Positions 15,899-24,217 of a stretch of 44,481 nucleotides of DNA are shown here, piece after piece. The stretch is from positions 1-44,481 of the forward strand of contig DJEP01000035.1 of assembly GCA_002431915.1 (NCBI GenBank). Direction: 5' to 3'. The DNA is from Lachnospiraceae bacterium UBA5895 (GTDB lineage: Bacteria > Bacillota > Clostridia > Lachnospirales > Lachnospiraceae). The notes under the pieces were generated by a model. The model saw nothing but the letters and a program-made list of their open reading frames with translations. It made no database searches and was not told the DNA's origin. A program made the translations under genes and the position numbers. Positions within the stretch are counted from its first letter, which is position 1; each line of letters begins with the position of its first letter.

Positions 15899-16250
15899 TT
15901 AGTGAGGCAAAGCCACGAACGCCCACGGCGAACGGAACATCCTTCCTCGATGTAAGGTCTCCCGGTGGGAATTTTCTGACGAAAAGTGAGTAGCGGTTCT
16001 AATCCGTACGTTCAAGGCATCCTGATTTTCAACACTTTTCGAGAAAATGTCACCATCTCCCGACAAACATCCTCGGAAGGACATTCCGTCCGCCATGAGT
16101 GTTCTGCGCTTCAAAGGTTCACACTTATCTCTATTCTCCGGTATCGGAGGGCACAACAAGACTTTTTTGGTATCTCGCGAGCCCATGATCATGAAGAAAA
16201 AGGGCACACGAAATCTGGCGTCAGTCTGCTGTACCTCGATAGTTGTAAAA
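15899..16250. other. gene-free sequence with only spurious small frames
   Basis: No convincing gene is present in the stretch between the reductase and the esterase. Short open frames of about 90-120 codons exist on both strands, but they lack ribosome binding sites and family likeness. The frame read on the minus strand contains FRSPWAFVALPH, which I recall from spurious ORFs of gut clostridia, so this could be a dispersed intergenic element. Two palindromes are visible: CTCGCGAG (16174-16181) and CATGATCATG (16184-16193). Confidence 0.4.
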
Positions 16251-16252
16251 AT

Positions 16253-16432
16253 GGGCACGCTGAACCTATATATAGCTCACCGTGCCCTTATTGCAGAAAT
16301 AATTGGGCATGAAATGACTTGTTAAGAGAATCTATGCCCATTTTCTCAAAATAAGAGGGTACAGTTATGCTTAAGCAAATCAACTGTACCCATGGCTTAT
16401 TTCAGAAAATCAGTAGCCCTAATGTAGGCTAC
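16253..16432. repeat. tandem series of four different stem-loops
   Basis: Perfect inverted arms occur four times at similar spacing: GGGCACG/CGTGCCC (16253-16259, 16281-16287), TGGGCAT/ATGCCCA (16304-16310, 16334-16340), GGGTACAGTT/AACTGTACCC (16357-16366, 16382-16391) and GTAGCC/GGCTAC (16413-16418, 16427-16432). Starts are 51, 53 and 56 nt apart. The first three are followed by similar A/T-rich linkers of the form TTATTkCAGAAAT. Stem sequences differ but linkers agree, which suggests a structured RNA or a structured DNA element. From 16433 to 16690 I see nothing recognisable. Confidence 0.6.
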
Positions 16433-16716
16433 GTGGATTCGGGATTATTTCGACACTAACTCTTCATTCCATTATTCTGAGACAGAATTCCCTTCGTCTG
16501 AACAAAATGCATGACAGATAGCTCCTTTGCAAAGATTATATGACTGATTTCCTGGTAGCATATCATGACTGCGAATACAACGAGGCATAGAAAAAGAAAA
16601 TTCGGTAAATCATGATGGTGAGAAAAACTATACGGAAGATAAATTGTATGATATGATTCGATATGCATAGATTGTGAGAGAAGCAAGATAATGCAGTGGA
16701 AGATGTGGGAGAAAAG

Positions 16717-17802
16717 ATGGAGCAGAAAAAGACAGTCAGTGTGGCAGCACTGCCGCAGATACGGGTATTGGGACGCACCACGGGAACGGACGTGGTGAAT
16801 TTATTCTGGACCGGCAGCGGAATAGAATTTATCTATACCGGCAGTGAACTTCAGGTGGAGGTAAATGCCGATTACGACGCTTATGAGCCGTGGCTTGCGG
16901 TGGAACTGAACGGCGTGCAGATCAGCCGTTTCCCTGTAAATAAAGGAAAAAGCAAGGTGAGTCTGTTCCGGGGAATGACAGTGGGAAAACCGAAGCATAT
17001 ACGGATTCTGAAAGAAGTACAGGCAATGCATCAGGATCCGGGGCATCTATTGCAGATTCTGGGACTGCAATACGCGGACGGGGAGTTTCTGCCGCTGCCG
17101 GAGTCGAAGTATCGGCTGGAATTCGTGGGAGACAGTATCACCAGTGGGGAAGGAACGGTGGGAGACGCCTACGAAGAGGACTGGATCAGTGCCTTTTTCT
17201 CTGCGGAAAATACGTATCCCCGCATGGTGGCAGACGCACTATCCGCGGAATATCGTGTAGTATCCCAGAGCGGCTGGGGAATCGTCACCAGCTGGGATGG
17301 CATTGTACAGAATAGGATTCCACCTTATTATACGCAGGTCTGCGGGGTGCTCACCGGAGAGCGGAATGCTTCCCTGGGGGCATTGGAAGACTATGATTTC
17401 ACGGCATGGCAGACGGATGCGGTGATCATTAACCTGGGAACGAACGATGCCACAGCGATTCAGTCCGCAGCAGAACTGGAACAGGAATGGGCAGGAACCC
17501 GGGACATAGAAGAAGTTAAAGAGATCCTGACTACTGCCATCCGAGATTTCCTGAAAGTAGTGCGGAACTGCAACCCCACTGCGCAGATCATTTGGGGCTA
17601 CGGTATGTTGGGCGACAGTTTTCTGACCGTCATTCGAGAAGCTGTGGAAAACTATGCTAAGCAGACCGCCGATTCCAGGATCCACTTTTTACAACTCCCC
17701 GACACCACACCGGACACTGTGGGCAGCCGCCTGCATCCCGGCGTGAAAGCCCACCGCAACGTGGCACAGATACTCGAGGAGTATTTGGAGAAGATTCTTT
17801 AG
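16717..17802 (+). CDS. CE2-like SGNH/GDSL carbohydrate esterase
   Basis: The 361-residue protein has an N-terminal beta-rich domain (about 1-125), then an SGNH hydrolase domain with the catalytic serine in FVGDSITSGEG (S140), the GTND motif (N243) and the terminal histidine in SRLHPGVKAH (H340). The residue three before the histidine is Ser, not the usual Asp, which agrees with the Ser-His dyad known for carbohydrate esterase family 2. CE2 enzymes remove acetyl groups from xylan, mannan or related oligosaccharides. No signal peptide is seen, so the enzyme probably acts on imported oligosaccharides. The ATG at 16717 has GGGAG five bases upstream; an in-frame GTG at 16696 is less likely. Its end overlaps the end of the convergent BRO-N pseudogene by three bases. 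Confidence 0.87.
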   Translation: MEQKKTVSVAALPQIRVLGRTTGTDVVNLFWTGSGIEFIYTGSELQVEVNADYDAYEPWLAVELNGVQISRFPVNKGKSKVSLFRGMTVGKPKHIRILKEVQAMHQDPGHLLQILGLQYADGEFLPLPESKYRLEFVGDSITSGEGTVGDAYEEDWISAFFSAENTYPRMVADALSAEYRVVSQSGWGIVTSWDGIVQNRIPPYYTQVCGVLTGERNASLGALEDYDFTAWQTDAVIINLGTNDATAIQSAAELEQEWAGTRDIEEVKEILTTAIRDFLKVVRNCNPTAQIIWGYGMLGDSFLTVIREAVENYAKQTADSRIHFLQLPDTTPDTVGSRLHPGVKAHRNVAQILEEYLEKIL

Positions 17803-18712
17803 TCACTTTTCACATTAGAATTTGTCTGATCGATTTCCAAGGCGGGAGGATCTGAGGCATTTAGGGGAGAGATCACACTCTGCCCTAGCTGCCGCTCCAG
17901 GTCCAGACGGGCATTTCGGGCAATGGTACCGCCATCGATAGCTACTTTTTTGCTCTCTTCCATGCCGTTAGGATTTTTTACCTTGGAATAGCGGTGGCAG
18001 ACACTTCTGCCAGCTGATTTAAGGTCAGTTCCAGATTGGTCATATTATCTCGAAGGTTTTCTTTGTGGAGATTTTTATGCTTCTTATATTCCTGAACGGT
18101 TTTCCCAGACCAGGATTTGGTAAGGATATTGGTCAATGCAGCAAATTCCCGGGAAGATTCTATGCCGGAACGTTTCCATTCCGCAGTCAGATCATCACGA
18201 ATGCTTTTGGACTGAAGGCGTTCTTTGATCCAGGCATCGGTGTAACCTTTGCGCCGATAATATTCCATACCGCGGTCTAAGGCTTTTTCGGGATTCGCCA
18301 TTTCTTCCAGCCGTTCCGTTCCCACCTGCGCAAGCCATAATTTAAAGGGCTCAGCTTTTTTGGAAGGGATGGATTGGATAATACGCAAAAGTTGTTCTGT
18401 AGTAGCACAATCGGTAAGACGCATTTTCCCATCGGAGGCTTTCATTTTCAAACGTACACAATTTGTGTACGTTTCATTACCTTCTTGCTTAAGGCGACTT
18501 TTAAGCATATTCCAATAATTTTTGGGATTTGCACTTTCAGTCAAAACAGCAACAACATCAATAATAGAAAAATACCATTCCTCTTCCTGCGAATTCCAAA
18601 CCTTACGGATACCATCATTGAAAAATTCAAAATCGCCCGTATTTAATTTACTGTCATCCAGTTCCATAGGAACAGTGGTATCTTTTTCTCCATCATAGTA
18701 GCAGAAAAACAT
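17799..18712 (-). pseudogene. frameshifted BRO-N domain protein
   Basis: The main frame (17978-18712) encodes a BRO-N-type protein: VWNSQEEEWYFSIIDVVAVLTE, NYWNMLKSRLKQEG, KMRLTDCATTEQLLRIIQSI and KKAEPFKLWLAQVGTERLEE. BRO-N proteins occur in phages and in chromosomal stress or antirepressor-type loci. The frame ends early after SATAIPR. The next frame continues with KVKNPNGMEESKKVAIDGG and a conserved-looking tail to a TAA at 17799. Restoring one T near 17985 would rejoin the two as a protein of about 304 residues. GAGGGGGAT precedes the ATG. The XRE-type gene upstream is also broken, so the pair is probably defunct unless this is a sequencing error. Confidence 0.8.
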
Positions 18713-18742
18713 AAAATATCCCCCTCTTTTTGTAAATGTAAA

Positions 18743-19015
18743 CTATTCTTCCGTATAAGGCGGAATCTGTGCCAGCTCTTCCATTCGCTCAACAGCCTTA
18801 TCTCGTCCTACGGAATTCAACATGCTATAGTATTTTATCAGTCGGGCAAGCGCTTTATCTGAAAATTCTCAATGGGAGGAAAAGCAATTGGAAACCTCTC
18901 TTTTTAAGATGCTGTCTAATGTTGTCCACGGCATGTCTATAACTTCGCAAAATTTACTGAGATTTCCATATTTTTTGATAATCAGATTTTTTAATTCCTG
19001 TTCTGTACTGCCCAT
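18743..19015 (-). pseudogene. remnant of an XRE-type regulator
   Basis: The frame starts MGSTEQELKNLIIKKYGNLS at 19015, with AAAGGAGG upstream, and includes an HTH-like WTTLDSILKR. After NCFSSH an in-frame TGA (18869-18871) occurs, and the same frame then continues as EFSDKALARLIKYYSMLNSV and RDKAVERMEELAQIPPYTEE to TAG at 18743. The tail resembles the C-terminus of clostridial XRE regulators, whose middle part, about 40 or more residues, is missing. It is 30 nt upstream of the BRO-N gene and likely once formed an operon with it. Confidence 0.7.
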
Positions 19016-19199
19016 GAGAAAAACCTCCTTTTGTGTTTACATAATAACATTGCGCTAACGATAAATCGAGATAAATCACGAAAAAACATGAGTAAGAAAT
19101 TTTCTTTATAATTTCTTAAGAAAAATGTGACGTAAAATGTGACAACTCCGCGTTATATTGAAAACCATAGAAAGCAATTCATTCGGAGGGGCTGGTAAT

Positions 19200-20042
19200 A
19201 TGACGCAGGAGAATCGTTCGGGCAGACAGGCAGAGACTAACATAACACAGATGAGGAGAAATCCGTATTTGGCGGATTATTGTAGTGGAAAAAATACAGG
19301 CAGACAGCGCCTGACGAGAGCCGAGAGGCAGCGCCGCCGCAGACGGGCAAGAATCCGCAGATATGCCAGACTAGCTCTGCTCTGCGCAGGGATTCTGGTG
19401 GGAATCGTTGCACTGACCAAGCTTCTGAAGATGCCGGCAAACACAGCGGAAGCCAGCACATCGGTGGAAGCAGACATCGTACAGCAGGTGGAAAAAGAGA
19501 TTGAAAATACCACAGGAACCAGAATCCAGGGACTGCCGGCGGATACTTACGCAGTACATCCCACCTGGACGGAGGACTTCCTCACGGTGAACGAATATTC
19601 CAGACCGGGAGATCCCTTGCCGGAAGTAAATAATATTTTCGTGCATTATACAGCCAATCCCGGCACCAGTGCGGCACAGAACCGCAGCTATTTTGAGCAG
19701 CTGAAGGACAACCATGAACGCAGTGCCAGTGCGCATTTCATCATTGGTTATAACGGGGAGATCATTCAGTGCGTTCCTTTGGACGAGATCGCTTATGCCG
19801 TGCAGACCCGCAATGAGGATTCCATCTCTATCGAATGCTGTTACAAGGCGGATAACGGACAGTTCACACAGGAGACTTACGATTCTCTGATCAAGCTGTT
19901 AAAATGGCTTATCGATGCCTATGACCTGCAGCCTGATGACATTCTGCGCCACTATGACTGTGGCGGGAAGAAATGCCCCATCTATTACACGGAGCATGAG
20001 GATGCCTGGGAACGGCTAAAAGAAGACGTCAAAAACCTTTGA
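19200..20042 (+). CDS. membrane-anchored N-acetylmuramoyl-L-alanine amidase
   Basis: The 280-residue protein has a cytoplasmic N-terminus with an Arg-rich stretch (about 40-60), one membrane segment (about 61-80: LALLCAGILVGIVALTKLL) and an extracellular Amidase_2/PGRP domain from about 120. Zinc-site candidates are the His in IFVHYTANPG, the His in ILRHYDCGG and the Cys in GKKCPIYY, the same order as in T7 lysozyme. Such enzymes cut the bond between N-acetylmuramic acid and L-alanine of peptidoglycan. The ATG at 19200 follows GGAGGGG; an in-frame TTG at 19158 is unlikely. It stands alone, without a terminator I can recognise. Confidence 0.9.
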   Translation: MTQENRSGRQAETNITQMRRNPYLADYCSGKNTGRQRLTRAERQRRRRRARIRRYARLALLCAGILVGIVALTKLLKMPANTAEASTSVEADIVQQVEKEIENTTGTRIQGLPADTYAVHPTWTEDFLTVNEYSRPGDPLPEVNNIFVHYTANPGTSAAQNRSYFEQLKDNHERSASAHFIIGYNGEIIQCVPLDEIAYAVQTRNEDSISIECCYKADNGQFTQETYDSLIKLLKWLIDAYDLQPDDILRHYDCGGKKCPIYYTEHEDAWERLKEDVKNL

Positions 20043-20195
20043 TTTTTGTCTTTCGAATCATACTGCCAGGACAAAAAACAGGATATCGACAAAAAGAAAG
20101 GATAAAAAAACAGATAGGCTTCATTGATAAAAAATGCTATAATACTGTCATCACTTGAAACGTATCGTTATAATTGAGGTAAGGAGTGAAGGCGG

Positions 20196-20846
20196 ATGAA
20201 GAGCTTTTTTCAGATGGATAACCCTTTATTTCAAATATTGCAGAAAATACTGAACGTAGTCGGATTGAGCCTGGTCTGGATCCTGTGCTGTCTCCCGGTA
20301 GTGACCATCGGAGCAGCAACTGCGGCACTGTATTATACGACAGTGAAGGTAGTCCGCAACGAGAGAGGCTACCTGTTCGCAGAATATTTTTCTGCATTCA
20401 AAAAGAACTTCCGCCAGAGCACGATAGCGACACTTGTGTATCTGGCGATCACCGCTTTATTCTATTTCGATGTGCGGATCCTGCAGCTTCTCCGCGGAGA
20501 GGTGGCAGAAGCCGGAGCACTGGAGATAGGCATCTATGGCGTCATCATTGTCCTGTCTCTCTATTATGTTTTGCTCCTGCTTCAGATGTCACGGTTCGCC
20601 AATAGCCTGAAAACTCTTGCGAAGAACACACTGATCCTGATGATCCGGCATCTGCCTGCATCACTTCTTACATTACTTATCATTACGTTTGGATTTTTCG
20701 CGGCATGGCTGATTCCGCTTTTTGCGATTATCATGCCGACTGTGGCAGCGTGGCTGGTCAGCATTCCTATGGAAAAGGTTTATCACCGCTACATGACCCC
20801 TGAGGAACAGGAATGGGAGGACAAACTCAACTTAATTAAATCATAG
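20196..20846 (+). CDS. DUF624 (YesL-like) membrane protein
   Basis: This 216-residue protein has five or six hydrophobic segments and the DUF624 signature LVWILCCLPVVTIGAATAAL near residues 27-46, preceded by DNPLFQILQKI. DUF624 proteins (YesL in Bacillus subtilis) are typically encoded beside LplB/LplC-type sugar ABC transporters and AraC regulators of plant glycan use. Their role is unknown; an accessory part of such transporters has been suggested. TAAGGAG lies upstream of the ATG. The AraC-GH39 gene follows 20 nt later, and an LplB-type transporter is 9 kb downstream, which fits the pattern. Confidence 0.87.
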   Translation: MKSFFQMDNPLFQILQKILNVVGLSLVWILCCLPVVTIGAATAALYYTTVKVVRNERGYLFAEYFSAFKKNFRQSTIATLVYLAITALFYFDVRILQLLRGEVAEAGALEIGIYGVIIVLSLYYVLLLLQMSRFANSLKTLAKNTLILMIRHLPASLLTLLIITFGFFAAWLIPLFAIIMPTVAAWLVSIPMEKVYHRYMTPEEQEWEDKLNLIKS

Positions 20847-20866
20847 AATAAGAATGGGTGAAAAGT

Positions 20867-23269
20867 ATGGCACATTTGGTCTTTTTGGCAAAACCGGAAT
20901 TTTCGCACAATCATCAGGAAATCGAGTTACTCTATCTGCAGGACGGATCCGCCACCGTGGAAGTGGAAGGAAAAAAATACGACCTGCAAAAGGATGATGT
21001 TATCGCTATTAACAGTTTCCAGCAGCATTCAATATTTTCCACGAAAAATTTCCTGATTGCAAGTATATCTATAGAGCTTCCCTATTTACAGGAGCGCCTG
21101 CACAAGGATATGCTCTTTTTTGCGTGCAATTCAAAACTGGCAGAGGACTATGACCGGGCGAAATATGACAGACTGCATACTGCAATTAACAATTATCTTC
21201 AATATTCTTATCAGTCAAGAGAAGAAGAATCTTTCCTTGCGGAGAGCTATTACTTCCTTGTGCTGTATCAGTTGGTAAAAGATTTTGCGCAGAACGATTT
21301 AAGTGAGGAATCCTTGCGCCAGCAGAAGCAGCAGAGAACGGAAAATATCGAAAAATACCTCAGACAGAACTTCAATAAACAGATCAGCCTGAATGATCTG
21401 GCAGATAAATTCTATCTGTCACCGACCTACCTGTCCCGATATTTCCGCAAGGAGTTCGGCACGAATTTCCTCGATTATCTGAACCAGATCCGGCTGAAAT
21501 ACGCTATCGAGGAAATTCTGCGGACGGATAAACCAATCACGCAGATTGCCATGAGTGCCGGATTTTCAAATATCACGGCATTTAACAAGATGTTCCGCGA
21601 GGAATACGAGAAGACTCCGTCGGAATATCGTAAGGCGAATCAGGAACAGCAGGAATATGCAAGGAAAGAGAAGACTTCGGAGCAGAAGGTCGAGATGTAC
21701 GACAGCTTCAACAAGGACAGTCTGCTTACCGAGGAAGTTATCTATATCAGTGAAGTTCGTAAGACACCCATCAAGCGCAATTGGAACAATACCATTAATA
21801 TCGGAACCTTTGCCCAAATGACAAAATACAACGTACAGAACCATGTGCTTTATCTGCGTAACGGTCTGCACTTTCGTTTTGTGCGGCTGTGGGGGCTCTA
21901 TGATAAAGAACTGGGACTGTTGGATGAGTCGACGGAGACGTTTAATTTTAACGCTATTGACGGTGTGTTGGATTTCCTTGTGACAAACCATATCCGTCCT
22001 CATATCGAACTTGGGAAAAAAGGCAGGAAAATCGTCGGAGCAAATCTGGAAAGGATCTATTGCGAAGAGCAGTATGATTATTTTGACCGCCCGGAGAATA
22101 TGAAACGTTTCTTACACGAATTCATCGTCCATCTTGTGAACCGCTACGGACAGGAAGAGGTTGACAGCTGGTGCTTTGAGTACTGGAGCGAAGAGATCGA
22201 TAAGGGAAAAGCATTTTGTGATGAACTGTCGTTGGAAGAAAAAGAAGAAATGATACGGAAATATCTGGAGAAATACGATATCGTATCCATTGCTCTCCGG
22301 GAGATATGCCCCAACATCCATCTCGGCGGCTGCGGATTCCCGTTAAGTATCGAAGAGAGAATTCTGCGGATGCTGCTCACAGAGTGGGAGAACCATGAGA
22401 AGCCGGACTATTTTTCGGTAAGCGTCTATCCTTACTATATTAAGGGGCAGGCAGTGGAGGATGATGAGAAGATCATCTCCGGAAGATTCATCGCTTCTTC
22501 CTACATTTACCGGATGGTTCGCAAGACAAGAGAACTGTTGAATGAGAGTGCCCTGACGGAGAGTGAGCTGTATGTGACCGAATGGAATCTGTCCATTGTG
22601 TGCAACAATATTATTCACGACAGTTGTTTGAAAGGTGCCTATATCATGCATAACCTGATTGACAATATCGACAACGGAGACATGAATGCCTACTGGGGAG
22701 GAACGGATCTGTTCCAGTTCCATAGTGGGATGAGCAAGTGTTTAAACGGAGCATCGGGACTAATGACTATTCACGGCATCCGCAAGCCGGCATGGTATGC
22801 TTTTGATTTCATGAATTCGCTGGGGAAAAATCTTCTCCGCAAGAGTGAGAACGTGGCAGTCACAGAGGATGGACACGGCAGTTACAGCATTGTCTGCCAC
22901 AACTACACCCACTTAAACCATAATTATTATATGGTAGAAGAGGGAAAACTACAGATTGATGCCATTCAGGACGTGGCATTGAATACCAAGCGCCTGAAGC
23001 TATATTTTATCCTTCCGGCAGATCCGAAGTGCCGCTACCGGATCCGGGCATATTCTGTAAATAATGAACACGGCAGTGTTCTAACGACATGGATGCAGAT
23101 GGGTAAGCCGGAGGATCTGATCAAGGAAGACTTTGAGTATCTGAAGGGTGTCTGCGTACCACAGCTGACAATCTCGGATGTAGAGGTGACAGACGGCAAG
23201 ATCAATTTTGAAGTAATACTGGATCAGAACGAGATTCAGCTGCTCCAGATCACGAAGAGACTGGTGTAA
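20867..23269 (+). CDS. AraC-type regulator fused to a GH39-like domain
   Basis: This 800-residue protein has three parts: an AraC cupin sensor (about 1-130, with FSHNHQEIELLYLQDG), an AraC double HTH (about 160-258, ISLNDLADKFYLSPTYLSRYF and ITQIAMSAGFSNITAFNKMF), and a TIM-barrel domain like GH39 beta-xylosidases. The candidate acid/base E442 sits in WCFEYWSEE, where typical enzymes have an Asn before the Glu (here S441). The candidate nucleophile E572 is in LYVTEWNLS. Either the domain is an active glycosidase or it is a ligand sensor derived from one. The ATG at 20867 follows GGGTG; an in-frame GTG at 20858 would add three residues. It is directly upstream of the glycoside operon and is its probable activator. 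Confidence 0.87.
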   Translation: MAHLVFLAKPEFSHNHQEIELLYLQDGSATVEVEGKKYDLQKDDVIAINSFQQHSIFSTKNFLIASISIELPYLQERLHKDMLFFACNSKLAEDYDRAKYDRLHTAINNYLQYSYQSREEESFLAESYYFLVLYQLVKDFAQNDLSEESLRQQKQQRTENIEKYLRQNFNKQISLNDLADKFYLSPTYLSRYFRKEFGTNFLDYLNQIRLKYAIEEILRTDKPITQIAMSAGFSNITAFNKMFREEYEKTPSEYRKANQEQQEYARKEKTSEQKVEMYDSFNKDSLLTEEVIYISEVRKTPIKRNWNNTINIGTFAQMTKYNVQNHVLYLRNGLHFRFVRLWGLYDKELGLLDESTETFNFNAIDGVLDFLVTNHIRPHIELGKKGRKIVGANLERIYCEEQYDYFDRPENMKRFLHEFIVHLVNRYGQEEVDSWCFEYWSEEIDKGKAFCDELSLEEKEEMIRKYLEKYDIVSIALREICPNIHLGGCGFPLSIEERILRMLLTEWENHEKPDYFSVSVYPYYIKGQAVEDDEKIISGRFIASSYIYRMVRKTRELLNESALTESELYVTEWNLSIVCNNIIHDSCLKGAYIMHNLIDNIDNGDMNAYWGGTDLFQFHSGMSKCLNGASGLMTIHGIRKPAWYAFDFMNSLGKNLLRKSENVAVTEDGHGSYSIVCHNYTHLNHNYYMVEEGKLQIDAIQDVALNTKRLKLYFILPADPKCRYRIRAYSVNNEHGSVLTTWMQMGKPEDLIKEDFEYLKGVCVPQLTISDVEVTDGKINFEVILDQNEIQLLQITKRLV

Positions 23270-23297
23270 TGTCAATATTCTATATAATAACACCGCG

Positions 23298-23332
23298 AAG
23301 AGCAGTCTGTTGGCATACGGGCTGCTCTTTTT
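23298..23332 (+). terminator. rho-independent terminator after AraC-GH39
   Basis: AAGAGCAG (23298-23305) pairs with CTGCTCTT (23322-23329) and is followed by a T-run to 23332. Confidence 0.85.
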
Positions 23333-23370
23333 ATGCATATTTATCATAAATATTATCCTGATATCTTATT

Positions 23371-23422
23371 TTTTTGACCTTTATTATTAAGATCGAACTC
23401 CAAAATGTCAAAAATTTATACT
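23371..23422 (+). promoter_or_regulatory. promoter region of the glycoside operon with spaced inverted repeat
   Basis: A perfect inverted repeat TTTTTGAC (23371-23378) and GTCAAAAA (23407-23414) has 28 nt between its arms. A TATACT (-10-like) lies at 23417-23422, with no good -35 box at the usual distance, as expected for an activator-dependent promoter. The first gene starts at 23506. Confidence 0.45.
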
Positions 23423-23505
23423 TCACATGAAAAAAATCGAGAAGAATGCCCCTTCTAAAATAGATAAAATGAGTATAACAAATCAAGAACGGGAGGTTAA
23501 TTCAC

Positions 23506-24192
23506 ATGGTAGTAGAAAAATTAGGAAACTTAAAAATCGTAGATCTGACAAAGGGACTGGATCCTGCCACAGAGACCAGAAGATGTCATCTGTTCCGCTT
23601 CAACACCTGCGGACCAATCCCCGATTATCATACCATCATGGATCTGACCAGTCACCTCGGAACTCATGTAGAGTGTCCTTATCATCACAATGATGACTGG
23701 GTAGATGTTGCGGGACTTCCGCTGACGACCTTCATGGGAAGAGCAATCTATGTAAATATCGATTTCCTCGAGCCCAATGCAAAGATCGACGGCGCGGCTC
23801 TGGACAGAGCCTGCGGAGACAGAATTAAGGAAGGAGATGTCCTCATCCTCGATTCTCCCAGAAAGCTTGCTCCTTTCACTCCGGCATCCAACACCGAGGA
23901 AGATAAGAGATTGTTCATCAGTGCTGAGACCGCAGAGTGGTGCAAGGCGAAGAAGGTAAAATGCGTAGGCTTCGGCGATGGCGTATCCATCGAGAGCAAC
24001 AATACCGATGTTAAGGCATTCCACGATATCCTGATGGCAGAGAACGTAGTATTCCTGGAGGTTCTGAAGAATCTGGAAGAGCTGACCACCGACACCTTCT
24101 TCATCTCCTACTCACCGTTACCGATCAAGGGACTGGATTCCTGCCCGGTACGTGTATATGCCATCGAAGGACTGAGCGAGTTTACGGAGTAA
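23506..24192 (+). CDS. cyclase-family metal-dependent hydrolase
   Basis: This 228-residue protein belongs to the cyclase family (PF04199, related to bacterial kynurenine formamidase). The metal-site motif is HLGTHVECPYHH: H50, H54, E56 and H60. The usual third ligand is Asp, so E56 is a conservative change. Related enzymes hydrolyse amides, cyclic esters or lactones. In this operon it might open a lactone or hydrate an unsaturated keto-sugar, which is speculation. GGGAGG is placed correctly ahead of the ATG. It is the first gene of a run of twelve, with 25 nt to the next. Confidence 0.85.
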   Translation: MVVEKLGNLKIVDLTKGLDPATETRRCHLFRFNTCGPIPDYHTIMDLTSHLGTHVECPYHHNDDWVDVAGLPLTTFMGRAIYVNIDFLEPNAKIDGAALDRACGDRIKEGDVLILDSPRKLAPFTPASNTEEDKRLFISAETAEWCKAKKVKCVGFGDGVSIESNNTDVKAFHDILMAENVVFLEVLKNLEELTTDTFFISYSPLPIKGLDSCPVRVYAIEGLSEFTE

Positions 24193-24217
24193 CCTATACA
24201 GTATAAAGGAGTACAAC

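Noticed and set aside
15899..16325. Small coding genes on either strand in the gene-free region
   Set aside because: The frames lack ribosome binding sites, have unusual composition (many Arg, Ser, Cys, His) and overlap each other in opposite directions.
16253..16432. CRISPR array
   Set aside because: The evenly spaced units are different hairpins, not identical direct repeats with unique spacers, and no cas genes are present.
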